Shown: positions 17,362 to 25,294 of the stretch, in pieces
How the letters are laid out: each line of letters begins with the position of its first letter
How positions within the stretch are numbered: position 1 is the first letter of the stretch
NCBI GenBank assembly: GCA_003598085.1
Contig: QZKU01000045.1
Coordinates: forward strand, 1-64,000
Reading direction: 5' to 3'
Length of the DNA: 64,000 nucleotides
Origin: Candidatus Abyssobacteria bacterium SURF_5
GTDB taxonomy: Bacteria; Abyssobacteria; SURF-5
Position numbers and translations under genes: made by a program
The notes under the pieces: model-generated
Databases searched by the model: none
Told to the model about the DNA's origin: nothing
Seen by the model: only the letters and a program-made list of their open reading frames with translations

Positions 17362-18501
17362 ATGCCATTTGAAATTAAATTTGAACAACTGCCGGGTGGA
17401 TATGTAGTAACTTCCGCTCGTCCTGGCGAGGAATGGGAGATGGAGCTTCGGGGTTTCGTCTCCTCTGAAGATGGCGATGAGCTTGTGGCCAAACTCGAAA
17501 AATTACCTCAGCAGATTCTCTCTATGCTTCCATTCAAGCCGCCTATTCTGCCATCCATGGTAGATTCACTTTTGGCCGTGATTCGGAAGGACAGGACGGC
17601 AACCATATACCTAAATGAGGCGCAATCGGTTATCTTAATTCGCATAAAAGGCTCTTGTGAGAAAGGGGAATTAATAACAAAAAATCGTGTGTTGGATATG
17701 GGGAAAATGAGATTCCCTGGGGTAGATATTCCTCCAGACGCGGCCATCATATACGTCTTTTCTGTAGGTTGGCGCAAAGGGTTCTTCTACGACCTTGAGC
17801 CTCTATATGGAGAAAAAGCCGAACCGCGCGGTTATGACCTTGAGGATGTTCTTGGAAGTCTCTACTCATATCTATCCTTCCAGGAACGGTTCAAGATTGA
17901 CAATAAGACCTGGCAGACCTTCTTTGCGCAGAAATGGTTTCCATTCGTTTACCTCGATGATCAGCTAATCCGCGACATGATATCGCACGCAAGGGCGGGG
18001 TGGCAGATCGATGAACTGCTTCCAAAGGTATCGGCCAACGTGGGACGGCTGCTTGAAACGTCCCCCTTGATTGAGAGGAAGGACTTGGTTTTTGCTGAAC
18101 ATATCGAGATGCTCAAGACATCTGTTGAAAGATATCTCGCAGGCGACCACATTAGCTGCGCTTCAATTCTATACCCGCGCATCGAGGGATTGCTTCGGTC
18201 ATTCCAACGGACCTCTGGATGCACATCCTACCCAACGGCAAAGACGTTGAGCAAAACTGCCGTGGAACACCATCAAACGGCAAGGATATCAGCTTCCCTT
18301 CTTCTTCCGTCGAAATTCAACGAATATCTGGACAATGTCTACTTCGCCCATTTTATACCCGGCTCTGCGCCCGATGTTGGGCGACATTCCGTAGCACATG
18401 GTGAGGCCCGAACGGACGACTTCTCTCTTAAAGCAACTACTGTTGCATTTCTCATCATTTATCAGCTATCGCTGTTCTTCTCGGACGAAAAGAAGAAATA
18501 G
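17362..18501 (+). CDS. Uncharacterised island protein with C-terminal HEPN-like RX4H motif
   Basis: 379 residues; I do not recognise a named family. The N-terminal ~200 residues are mixed alpha/beta with no familiar motif. The C-terminal ~120 residues are helical, with IEGLLR about residue 270 and a FIPGSAPDVGRHSVAHG region. R341-HSVA-H346 fits the RX4-6H motif of HEPN ribonucleases and resembles the NRHxxLHG motif found in many prokaryotic abortive-infection-type proteins. It is the first gene inside the left end of the island, followed by the TIR-like gene in the same direction, so a role in defence is plausible but inferred. The ribosome binding site (AGGGAG, 13 bases away) is weak. A 222-base gap containing a repeat and a promoter separates it from the next gene. 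Confidence 0.6.
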   Translation: MPFEIKFEQLPGGYVVTSARPGEEWEMELRGFVSSEDGDELVAKLEKLPQQILSMLPFKPPILPSMVDSLLAVIRKDRTATIYLNEAQSVILIRIKGSCEKGELITKNRVLDMGKMRFPGVDIPPDAAIIYVFSVGWRKGFFYDLEPLYGEKAEPRGYDLEDVLGSLYSYLSFQERFKIDNKTWQTFFAQKWFPFVYLDDQLIRDMISHARAGWQIDELLPKVSANVGRLLETSPLIERKDLVFAEHIEMLKTSVERYLAGDHISCASILYPRIEGLLRSFQRTSGCTSYPTAKTLSKTAVEHHQTARISASLLLPSKFNEYLDNVYFAHFIPGSAPDVGRHSVAHGEARTDDFSLKATTVAFLIIYQLSLFFSDEKKK

Positions 18502-18542
18502 TGGATTTTCTTTCGGCTCACCTTAATGCGAAGGCCACGGCC

Positions 18543-18649
18543 CCTCCGAACGATGACAAAATCTGCACGAACCATGAAGAAATATGCAGGAAAAATCACG
18601 AAATATCAAGGGGTTGTCGGGGAGTAGGGTTATTGGTCGGTTTTCTGGA
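18543..18649 (+). repeat. Island repeat copy A (about 107 bp)
   Basis: It aligns over its whole length with 20657-20765 at roughly three identical bases in four. Both begin CCTCCGA and end with a GTTATTGGTCG stretch followed by TTTTC. This copy sits after the first gene and directly before the promoter of the TIR-like gene. Confidence 0.7.
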
Positions 18650-18661
18650 ATTCGACCAATC

Positions 18662-18670
18662 TGGTATAAT
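18662..18670 (+). promoter_or_regulatory. Extended -10 promoter of the TIR-like gene
   Basis: TGG-TATAAT (TATAAT 18665-18670), a perfect extended -10, about 50 bases before the start codon and 12 bases past repeat A. The -35 is weak (TTTCTG at 17-bp spacing). Confidence 0.6.
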
Positions 18671-18723
18671 TACGTGCGTTCCGCCTCAGAGCTTTTCAAT
18701 TTGCCAAAGGTAAAGGAGTCATC

Positions 18724-19836
18724 ATGCTTGGCAAAAACGATCTTCATCTGGAGTTGCTTGAGGTTGCCGAGCGCTTGGAACAACTAGCTCAGGAAGGTCA
18801 ACTGCCGGATGTAAAGACACCGTTAGAAGAATTGGAAGGAGCAGCAAATACAGTTGGTAAAGCTTGGAGCGGTTCATGGATCGGATATCAATCGCGTATT
18901 TACTACTCCTACTTCAAGCCTCCGCCACCGGGGGACCATTTTAATTCATGGGCGGGAAGGGCTGATACCGACAATTGGAAAGAAGTCGATAATGAAAAGG
19001 TACAAGAGCGAATTTACGAAAAGGCTGGTAATCCAGACCTTCAGAAGGCCGAAAGAGTTGCAGAAAGGGCTAGAAAGGCCTTTGAAAGCGATAAGCTTGA
19101 AGTCATGTCACTTTTGAATCATGCATTACTGGAGCAAGAGGATTCTTTTCTTGCTCAACTGAAAGATCGAGTTGAAAAAACAAATATCACTTCAAGAATG
19201 GAATTCATTCACGCGCTTCAACCCTCTAAATTTTCTACGCTTGATGTAGTTGCAGGACAACAGGGCATTCAAATTCCTCCTCATTTATCTATACTGTCTT
19301 TAGTTTACTACTTGCGCAATACGATAGAATCATGTGCGAAATTAGGACAATTTGCGCGGAAGGCCGGGTCGCATCTGGCACGGCTACAGCGGCAAACCCG
19401 TCGCTCGCTCGAAATAGGCACCAACGTTTTCATTGGTCATGGTCGTTCTCCGGTCTGGAGGGAGTTAAAGGATTTCGTCCAGGACCGCCTCCACCTCCCT
19501 TGGGATGAGTTCAACCGCATTCCAGTTGCTGGAGTAACCAATGTGGCTCGCCTGTCCGAATTGCTTCAATCGGCGGCAATGGCATTCCTGGTTATGACGG
19601 GTGAGGATGAGCAAGCTGATGGTACTATGAACGCACGGATGAATGTAATTCATGAAGCAGGATTGTTTCAGGGCCGTCTGGGTTTTAACCGGGCAATCAT
19701 CTTACTGGAGGAGGGTTGTGAAGGATTCAGCAACATAGAAGGGCTGGGACAGATACCCTTCCCGAAGGGGAATATCACTGCGGCCTTTGAAAAAGTGCGA
19801 GAAGTCCTCGAAAGGGAAGGATTAATTGTGTCATGA
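18724..19836 (+). CDS. TIR-like domain protein (CAP12/Pycsar-type), probable defence effector
   Basis: 370 residues, good AAAGGAG 5 bases before ATG. The C-terminal ~138 residues match the TIR-like nucleotide-binding domain (PF10137 type): VFIGHGR (235-241), a helix, AMAFLVMTGEDE, then MNVIHEAGLFQGRLGFNRAIILLEEG with E311 at the expected catalytic glutamate, and a final LGQIPFPKGNI. Such domains cleave NAD+ or sense nucleotides in anti-phage systems. The N-terminal ~230 residues have a W(S)GSWIGYQSRIYYSYFKPPPPG motif (about 47-72) and a helical middle; this part is of unknown function and may be the sensor. No cyclase is nearby, so I do not call it CBASS or Pycsar. It is 39 bases from the next gene, so the two form an operon. 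Confidence 0.8.
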   Translation: MLGKNDLHLELLEVAERLEQLAQEGQLPDVKTPLEELEGAANTVGKAWSGSWIGYQSRIYYSYFKPPPPGDHFNSWAGRADTDNWKEVDNEKVQERIYEKAGNPDLQKAERVAERARKAFESDKLEVMSLLNHALLEQEDSFLAQLKDRVEKTNITSRMEFIHALQPSKFSTLDVVAGQQGIQIPPHLSILSLVYYLRNTIESCAKLGQFARKAGSHLARLQRQTRRSLEIGTNVFIGHGRSPVWRELKDFVQDRLHLPWDEFNRIPVAGVTNVARLSELLQSAAMAFLVMTGEDEQADGTMNARMNVIHEAGLFQGRLGFNRAIILLEEGCEGFSNIEGLGQIPFPKGNITAAFEKVREVLEREGLIVS

Positions 19837-19875
19837 GATTTCTGCATTTTAGATAAAAAAGGGCTGAACAAAGAG

Positions 19876-20571
19876 ATGGCGGGTTCCAAGAAATATGAAC
19901 CACCGAAGGCCACAGCAGGGGATTATACGCATACGGTTGTTCGTGCAGGTCTCGGTGCGATTCCTTTAGTGGGCACTGCCGCGACAGAGCTTTTCCGTCT
20001 TGTCGTCGAACCTCCATTGGATCGGCGTCGCCAGGTATGGATGGAAGAGGTCGGGGAGAGTCTCCGAAAGCTGGATGCTGAAAAGGGAGTGCGCCTGGAG
20101 GACCTCCGGGAGAATGATACTTTTATCGATATTGTCCTTCAGGCGAGCCAGGCTGCCATGAGGACCAGCCATGAAGAGAAGCGGAAAGCTTTACGAAATG
20201 CAATCATGAATTCGGCCCTCCCTCATTCGCCCGACGAGGCGCGACAACACTTTTTCATCCGACTAATTGACGAGCTTTCGGCACGGCATCTGCAGGTTTT
20301 AAAAATCTTCCAGGACCCCTTGGAATGGGCAAAAGCAAATAAGCACGATACTCCGATAATAGTGGGTGACAACGAAGATGCGGATTTGGCGCGAAGACTT
20401 GCCTTTCCTGATATGGGTGACGAACGCCCCTATGCTGAGCAAATATGGCGGGACTTGCATGTTCGGGGCTTGGTTAAAAGAGATTCTTTTCAAAGGGTTT
20501 TCGGTCCCGCAAAGAACGAAATAACTGTTATCGCCCATGAATTTCTCCGGTACATCAAGGAGCCGGTCTAA
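19876..20571 (+). CDS. Uncharacterised island protein with hydrophobic Gly-rich N-terminus
   Basis: 231 residues. After a short basic leader there is a hydrophobic stretch AGLGAIPLVGTAATELFRLVV (about 22-42) followed by EPPLDRRRQVWMEEVGESLRKL and FIDIVLQASQAAMRTSHEEKRKALRNAI. I recall this arrangement from uncharacterised bacterial proteins but know no function. The hydrophobic segment could be one membrane-active helix; the rest is helical, with a C-terminal ~70 residues that could be winged-helix-like. It lies 39 bases after the TIR-like gene in the same direction, so the two are likely expressed together, as effector and partner or as two effectors (inference). Its ribosome binding site (AAAGAG touching the ATG) is poor. 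Confidence 0.65.
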   Translation: MAGSKKYEPPKATAGDYTHTVVRAGLGAIPLVGTAATELFRLVVEPPLDRRRQVWMEEVGESLRKLDAEKGVRLEDLRENDTFIDIVLQASQAAMRTSHEEKRKALRNAIMNSALPHSPDEARQHFFIRLIDELSARHLQVLKIFQDPLEWAKANKHDTPIIVGDNEDADLARRLAFPDMGDERPYAEQIWRDLHVRGLVKRDSFQRVFGPAKNEITVIAHEFLRYIKEPV

Positions 20572-20656
20572 TACACAGAAACAGCATTTCAAGCCTCTGT
20601 CCTTTGCAGCCTCCCTCTTGCCGTACTCCCGGTATACTCGAAAGCCAGTCAGGACG

Positions 20657-20765
20657 CCTCCGACCAGTGACGAAATCTCCTCGAATCGTGAAGAAAAAGG
20701 CAGGAAAATTTACGGAATATGAAGGGCTTCTCGTGAAATGGTGGTTATTGGTCGATTTTCCAGGA
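20657..20765 (+). repeat. Island repeat copy B (about 109 bp)
   Basis: The counterpart of 18543-18649 in the same orientation, lying between the ends of the convergent 231-residue gene and the subtilase gene. It is not followed by a promoter, unlike copy A. Confidence 0.7.
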
Positions 20766-20767
20766 GG

Positions 20768-23296
20768 TCAGCCTCTCTTTCGTCTCGCTGGAATTTCAAT
20801 AGTGACCGGTAGCCCAATCTGAACCGCGACGGGTGTGTAAATATCAATATCCTCTTGCGGGGTATAGATAGACACAATCAAGGTGTAACGAGTCCGCCTG
20901 CTCCACCTGTTCAAATGATGCCGTTCCCGCCACCATCCTACAGACGGATAAACAGCGATTAGATTTGATCCGGCTAAATCCGCGGCTCTTCCGTGCCAGA
21001 TATCGGAGTGAATTGAACCTACATTTCTTGCCGCTCCAATGAGCCAATTTCCCCCAATACCTTCCGTGCCAGGATGCTCGCCATCGTCGCGAGCTTGTTC
21101 ATTCACTCGCTGAACAAATTCGCTTTCTGATTCCCCAGGTCCATTCACCTCAAAGCGAAGTCCATGTGAGGCATATCTATATCGATCTTCCCACCCCACC
21201 TCACCTGGACTGGGCTCAATGAAATATGAGAGAGTTATCCGCATCGTAACCTGCATTGCCCCAAGTTCCGTGAGAGTATCCTTGGGCCAAGGAAGGTTGT
21301 AGAGATGCATCTCTCGGGATATGTAGCGGCTTGCTAATTTCCTCGTACCATCACGCCCTATGGATTCCTGAATCTTCTTCTCAAAGGGTGTCAATTCTGC
21401 CTGTGAAATCAAAGTCAAAGAATTAGATAAACAATACAAAGCATCATTTAGCTTGGGTACACCATACCCACAAATTCGCAGGAGTCTTGCGTAATCACTC
21501 TTTGATCCAGCTCCGAGGAACTGCCGCTTAAGAGTGCCTGTCCAACCTGCCGAATGAACAATCAGAGCGCGAATGGTTTCTGGCCAAGCATCCGGATATT
21601 GAGCCTGAATTTGTGCAGCCATCCATGCAGCTTGTGCGCAAGCAGCGCTCGTAGCGCAAAAAGTAGCGAATTGGGCTTCTTGTGGCTTGTAATACGTTGA
21701 AAATAGTTGCAGATCATCCGGACCCATTGCGGAACCATCCGGGCTGCGCGCAACGTTCCCTCCTTCAAAAACAACCTCAGGTTTTATTGGCCATTTTCGA
21801 CTAGGCCATGCGGTCGAAGTAGTACTATAAGGAGATAGTCCTCCAGATGGTGCAATTGGCTTGTAGCCTTTATATGTAGGATCACTGATCCATATCTTTT
21901 CAGTAAACGCTCCAATAGTCAAGGCGTTCCATGCCTGCCCTGGATCATGGACCTCATTTGACAGATTCGCGTCGGAATAGTTTCGCCAATCATCGGAAGT
22001 GCTAACGTTTCCGGCGCTGATTAAGATAAGACGTCGAGTATCATCTTCGTATCCAGAGGCTATCTCGTCCAATTTGGCTGACCAAGAAGATGGCTTGCCC
22101 TGGTCACGGGTTTGCTCGGAGGTGACAGCAATACACCCGATGCGCTTTCGAGTTGGCGCTTGAATCTCTGCAAGACTTATCCCCTGGGCCGTAAAATATC
22201 CCCATAACTCCTTGGCATTCCTGTCAGGCGGTGGTGGCAGTATTTTTGCCGACTCTATGCAATGGGTGATGTTCACGGGAACATCGTGATCAAGAAGAAG
22301 CGACAAATCACCATACGCAGCAGTTCCCGCCATAAGAGTTCCATGACCATCATCATCATTTGTGCCCCAATGTCCACGAACAGCGTGAAGGTCGTCGGGG
22401 TTGAGAACCGGCTGAATCAGCAAGTGCCCATTATTCACACCTGTATCAAGAATACAGACAGCCACATCTGAGTCTCTGTCAACAATTGTACGCGCCAACA
22501 GTCTTTGCACCAACACCAACTGATCGCGGTTATCCATCTGGACGTAAAAAGAAGCTATCTTCTTGGCCCCCCTAAATTCCGCAATGTCGTCCGAGCATTC
22601 AACTAATTGTTTCAGTTGGCTGCGATTCGCCCGAATAAGCATAACTGTTCTCTCTGGAAACTTAAGAATACCTTCTTTCAATTCGCACTTCACACTTCTC
22701 AACAACGGCTCAAAATGAGAGACAACTTGATCTTGGTCGCTGCTCAGCCAGACCTCGACCCAATCGGGGGAATTACCCGGTATAAGAGATCGCTCCTCTG
22801 GACGCCAGAAAGATTCCAAGACGGCAAGGCGAATGTCGTCAATGCTATTCACCAGATTATAATTTTTTGGTCTCTTGCTGCGCTCGTTAATCTCAGTCGC
22901 ATATGCTCTAATTTTACTTAGGAAGTAGCGGCGCTTGTTATTTGGAACGTAGACCGTTGCCAGAGTCCGCTCCAGACCTTGCTCGTCTTGCTTTCGGACA
23001 TTCTGGAGACGAATTCCAGACCGTAACACATCAAGGCTCTGGACAATCAAGTCGAAACCTGGTGTACTTTGAAATTCAATGTATGTACCTTGGCGTTCCA
23101 CGTAAACGGCTGTTCGACGTTGACGTTGGTCAGCTTCAGCCCAAGTCTCATTGAGGCGCTCCTGCAGATGAGCGCTATGCTGTTCTCGGTTTCGTGGTGG
23201 AATCTTTGGAGAGCGGCCCCCTTTATTTGGGCTAGTAAATCCTTGTGTGTGGGTTGGCCCTGCCAAGAATATGTGCCTGTATCGCTCACCAGCCAT
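20768..23296 (-). CDS. ietS: Subtilisin-like serine protease of an IetAS-type system
   Basis: 842 residues, no signal peptide, so cytoplasmic. A ~270-residue N-terminal region of unknown role precedes an S8 peptidase domain with all catalytic elements visible: Asp284 (VCILDTGVN), His318 (DDDGHGTLMAG), oxyanion Asn430 (ISAGN) and Ser550 (CATSAACAQAA). The Ser motif has ATS-AA in place of the usual GTSMA/GTSFA. The C-terminal ~200 residues are beta-rich. The AAA ATPase gene ends 6 bases upstream on the same strand. An AAA ATPase next to a cytoplasmic subtilase is the published layout of IetAS, a plasmid stability/toxin-antitoxin-like locus also reported as an anti-phage system. Naming rests on domain pair and order, not on an alignment. 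Confidence 0.78.
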   Translation of the reverse strand: MAGERYRHIFLAGPTHTQGFTSPNKGGRSPKIPPRNREQHSAHLQERLNETWAEADQRQRRTAVYVERQGTYIEFQSTPGFDLIVQSLDVLRSGIRLQNVRKQDEQGLERTLATVYVPNNKRRYFLSKIRAYATEINERSKRPKNYNLVNSIDDIRLAVLESFWRPEERSLIPGNSPDWVEVWLSSDQDQVVSHFEPLLRSVKCELKEGILKFPERTVMLIRANRSQLKQLVECSDDIAEFRGAKKIASFYVQMDNRDQLVLVQRLLARTIVDRDSDVAVCILDTGVNNGHLLIQPVLNPDDLHAVRGHWGTNDDDGHGTLMAGTAAYGDLSLLLDHDVPVNITHCIESAKILPPPPDRNAKELWGYFTAQGISLAEIQAPTRKRIGCIAVTSEQTRDQGKPSSWSAKLDEIASGYEDDTRRLILISAGNVSTSDDWRNYSDANLSNEVHDPGQAWNALTIGAFTEKIWISDPTYKGYKPIAPSGGLSPYSTTSTAWPSRKWPIKPEVVFEGGNVARSPDGSAMGPDDLQLFSTYYKPQEAQFATFCATSAACAQAAWMAAQIQAQYPDAWPETIRALIVHSAGWTGTLKRQFLGAGSKSDYARLLRICGYGVPKLNDALYCLSNSLTLISQAELTPFEKKIQESIGRDGTRKLASRYISREMHLYNLPWPKDTLTELGAMQVTMRITLSYFIEPSPGEVGWEDRYRYASHGLRFEVNGPGESESEFVQRVNEQARDDGEHPGTEGIGGNWLIGAARNVGSIHSDIWHGRAADLAGSNLIAVYPSVGWWRERHHLNRWSRRTRYTLIVSIYTPQEDIDIYTPVAVQIGLPVTIEIPARRKRG

Positions 23297-23302
23297 TTGG
23301 CA

Positions 23303-24271
23303 TTAACCTTTGTGTTTTCCGTGCGAGCTTTGTCGTTCCTTCAACATTTGTAGTAGCAAGGTTGCCTTCACCTTTCCCAAATCAGCAAGGATAACTTCTT
23401 TAATGGCGTCTCGGCAGGCTTGGTCAATCTCTGCATGACTCAACCCTTCACTTTCGGCAAGCACGCTCTTCCACGCAAATCGTGAAGCCAAGAAACTTCC
23501 CAGTACGTTTTGCATCAAACGTCGCCGTTCGTTTTCTTTTGGCTGGTCATAGTAAAGAACGTCATCGAAACGTCGAAACAATGCTCGATCCAAGAGTTTT
23601 GGGCTATTCGTAGCGGTAATGATTAGGCTATCAGAAACATCCTGCTCGATGAATTGCAGAAATGAATTCAGAACACGGCGCATCTCTCCCACATCATTTT
23701 CTAAAGTCCTCTCACCGCCAATCGCATCGAATTCATCGAATAAGTACACCCCAAGGTCCCTCTGAACCAAGTCAAAAATCTGGCGGAGCTTTGCACTTGT
23801 TTCTCCCATAAATTTAGTTACCAGTCGATCCACCTGAATTGTATGGAGCGGCATGCGAAGCTCGTGTGCCAATACGCGCGCAGACATTGTCTTTCCCGTT
23901 CCTGGCGGGCCAACAAGCATAATTTTCCGGCGAGGCATTAGACCGTGCTCTTTGAGTTTCTGCCTTTGCCTGTACTCGTGGATTATTCGTTTTATTCGCT
24001 TCTGTAAGGCAAGGGGTAAAACCAAGGTCGCCTGAGAAACGTCCGGTTCCCCCGACAGGACAAGTCCCCGCAAATCTTGCGGAAACTTTAAAAGTGTGAG
24101 CCTATTTTCGCTGCGCGCTTCATCAACCATTTTGCGGATATCATGAGCCAGCGCGCCATGTCCCTGCTGAGCCTCGTATGCTGCAACCTGAAGTGCAATA
24201 GTGTAAAAACGTTCCGGGTCCTCACTGAAATGACACCTTATCAATGACTTGATCTGTTCCGCAGTTGCCAT
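23303..24271 (-). CDS. ietA: AAA+ ATPase of an IetAS-type system
   Basis: 322 residues. A helical N-terminal region (about 1-90) is followed by an AAA+ core: Walker A GPPGTGKT (121-128), pore-loop-like KFMGET (about 153), Walker B YLFDEFD (176-182), sensor 1 TATN (219-222) and arginine finger region LFRRFDD (about 231). A short C-terminal lid carries SEGLSHAEIDQACRDAIKE. It belongs to the family of single-AAA proteins that pair with subtilases. The likely role is ATP-driven control or substrate feeding of the protease encoded 6 bases downstream. It is transcribed inward from the right end of the island. The upstream 90 bases show no clear consensus promoter. Confidence 0.82.
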   Translation of the reverse strand: MATAEQIKSLIRCHFSEDPERFYTIALQVAAYEAQQGHGALAHDIRKMVDEARSENRLTLLKFPQDLRGLVLSGEPDVSQATLVLPLALQKRIKRIIHEYRQRQKLKEHGLMPRRKIMLVGPPGTGKTMSARVLAHELRMPLHTIQVDRLVTKFMGETSAKLRQIFDLVQRDLGVYLFDEFDAIGGERTLENDVGEMRRVLNSFLQFIEQDVSDSLIITATNSPKLLDRALFRRFDDVLYYDQPKENERRRLMQNVLGSFLASRFAWKSVLAESEGLSHAEIDQACRDAIKEVILADLGKVKATLLLQMLKERQSSHGKHKG

Positions 24272-24822
24272 AAGATTCTCCGAATTTCTTTTCGCTAGCT
24301 CATGCGCGACTGCAAATGTCTATGTTCAAAGTGTACTTGATTTGCTGAAGATTATCAAATTATTAGAGGTACAGGCGAATGGAATCATTTCATACGGCTC
24401 CTACACCCCACCTTCCTGATGCCTATGCATCATCCATTGTGAATTGGATCAGGTTCTGCTATCTTCTCCGCAGATGGACACGACGCCTTATAGAAGACAT
24501 CCGACCACCTCGATGCAACATAAGCGGCTGTGTCAGCAGCGGCTGTGTCAGCATCAGCCTTCACATCTTCCTCTGTCGGCTCCTGTGCCCACAGGCGGAC
24601 ATTCTGCACCCTTGCCTCTCTCTTTGCCTCTAGGAAGTCCTCCTGATACTTCATTCGGCGGGAATGTTCCGCGATGCCGGTCTGAAGACGGCTGCACTGA
24701 AGCAAGGGGTTTATTCAGAGAGGCTTGGAAATGAAACAAGTACACTGACAAGCACACTCGTCCATTTTCCCACCAACCAAGAAAAATCTGCCGAGCTCAC
24801 AAATAAAAATAGGGCAAAGAAT
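24272..24822. other. Right end of the island, no convincing gene
   Basis: 551 bases between ietA and the right attachment repeat. It holds a 15-bp tandem duplication of GCGGCTGTGTCAGCA (24524-24538, 24539-24553) and the 12-bp units listed separately. A 91-codon minus-strand frame (24705-24430) starts with TTG and has no ribosome binding site; I do not call it. An integrase would normally be expected here; none is recognisable, though a decayed remnant cannot be excluded. Confidence 0.5.
24738..24761 (+). repeat. Two tandem 12-bp repeats inside the right end
   Basis: AAGTACACTGAC (24738) and AAGCACACTCGT (24750) have the same 12-base period and orientation as the units at 17217-17252, and lie about 61 bases inside the right attachment repeat. 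Confidence 0.65.
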
Positions 24823-24876
24823 AATAAAAAAGAGCGCCCGACTGGACTCGAACCAGCGACACGCGGTTTAGGAAAC
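24823..24876 (-). repeat. Right attachment site overlapping the tRNA-Arg 3' end
   Basis: The 54-bp copy identical to 17051-17104. Bases 24834-24876 belong to the tRNA gene; 24823-24833 are the A-rich tail downstream of its 3' end. Confidence 0.9.
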
Positions 24877-24906
24877 CGCTGCTCTATCCTTCTGAGCTAC
24901 GGGCGC
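24834..24906 (-). tRNA. tRNA-Arg (anticodon CCU)
   Basis: Read on the minus strand, a complete cloverleaf: acceptor GCGCCCG / CGGGCGC, D arm GCTC...GAGC, anticodon arm GCGGT-TTCCTAA-ACCGC with anticodon CCT, a 5-base variable loop, and T arm with TTCGAGT. 73 bases without a discriminator base; CCA is not encoded. The base after the acceptor would be T, unusual for a bacterial tRNA-Arg discriminator, followed by CTTTTTT, which may end transcription. The integrated island lies against its 3' end. Confidence 0.93.
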
Positions 24907-25294
24907 TTACATGTGCCGCCGAAGCGGCCGCTTTTTCCTTGAGAAAGCGCGAATCCATTGCATCCGCGCTTCCAAACTCTTCTCTATTTATACAGGAAAT
25001 CCGGGCGAAAGTAAAGCCCACACGAACATTTGTACGGGAAGAAAAGGAGCAGGATTATGAGGCGGCAATTGGAAGAAATATGATAAAGACAAGAAGGTGA
25101 GAGATGCCCGGTGAGAATTGTGAACCCTTGAATCTATCAATTCTTCAGTCCAAAATTCAAAAACATCCCGAATCCGATCCGGGATTGAAGACCCTAATTC
25201 AGTTGTAGCCGTGCCGCAACGTTTAAGTCCGTGCCCGTCGGTGTGCGTCCGTGTTAGTCCATGTAGTCCATGCCAGTCCGTGATTCAACCACCT
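24907..25294. other. Intergenic region with low-grade repeats
   Basis: 388 bases. It contains a palindrome ATCCCG (25165-25170) / CGGGAT (25180-25185) beside AAATTCAAAAA, of the dispersed type seen at 17012. It also holds a cluster of GTCCGTG/GTCCATG direct repeats at about 25229-25282. No gene seen. Confidence 0.4.

Larger units (their letters stand above)
17051..24876. mobile_element. tRNA-Arg-integrated genomic island with defence genes, no visible integrase
   Basis: 54-bp perfect direct repeats (17051-17104 and 24823-24876) bound 7.7 kb that is visibly more A+T-rich than the flanks. The right copy includes 43 bases of the 3' part of an intact tRNA-Arg gene; the left copy is an orphan tRNA fragment. 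This is the classic footprint of tyrosine-recombinase integration into a tRNA 3' end. Cargo: a HEPN-motif protein, a TIR-like protein, an uncharacterised protein, and an IetAS pair. No integrase, excisionase, replication or transfer gene is seen, so the island is either decayed or mobilised in trans. Confidence 0.85.

Noticed and set aside
18724-19836. CBASS or Pycsar system
   Set aside because: No nucleotidyltransferase or pyrimidine cyclase gene is in the island; only the effector-type domain is shared.
18543-20765. Integron attC sites as an explanation of the two island repeats
   Set aside because: No RYYYAAC/GTTRRRY core pair at the ends, no integrase, and the genes have their own promoters.
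24430-24705. 91-codon minus-strand frame near the right end of the island, possible integrase remnant or small protein
   Set aside because: TTG start, no ribosome site, and its Ala/Asp-rich part comes from a 15-bp tandem duplication; no recombinase motif seen.
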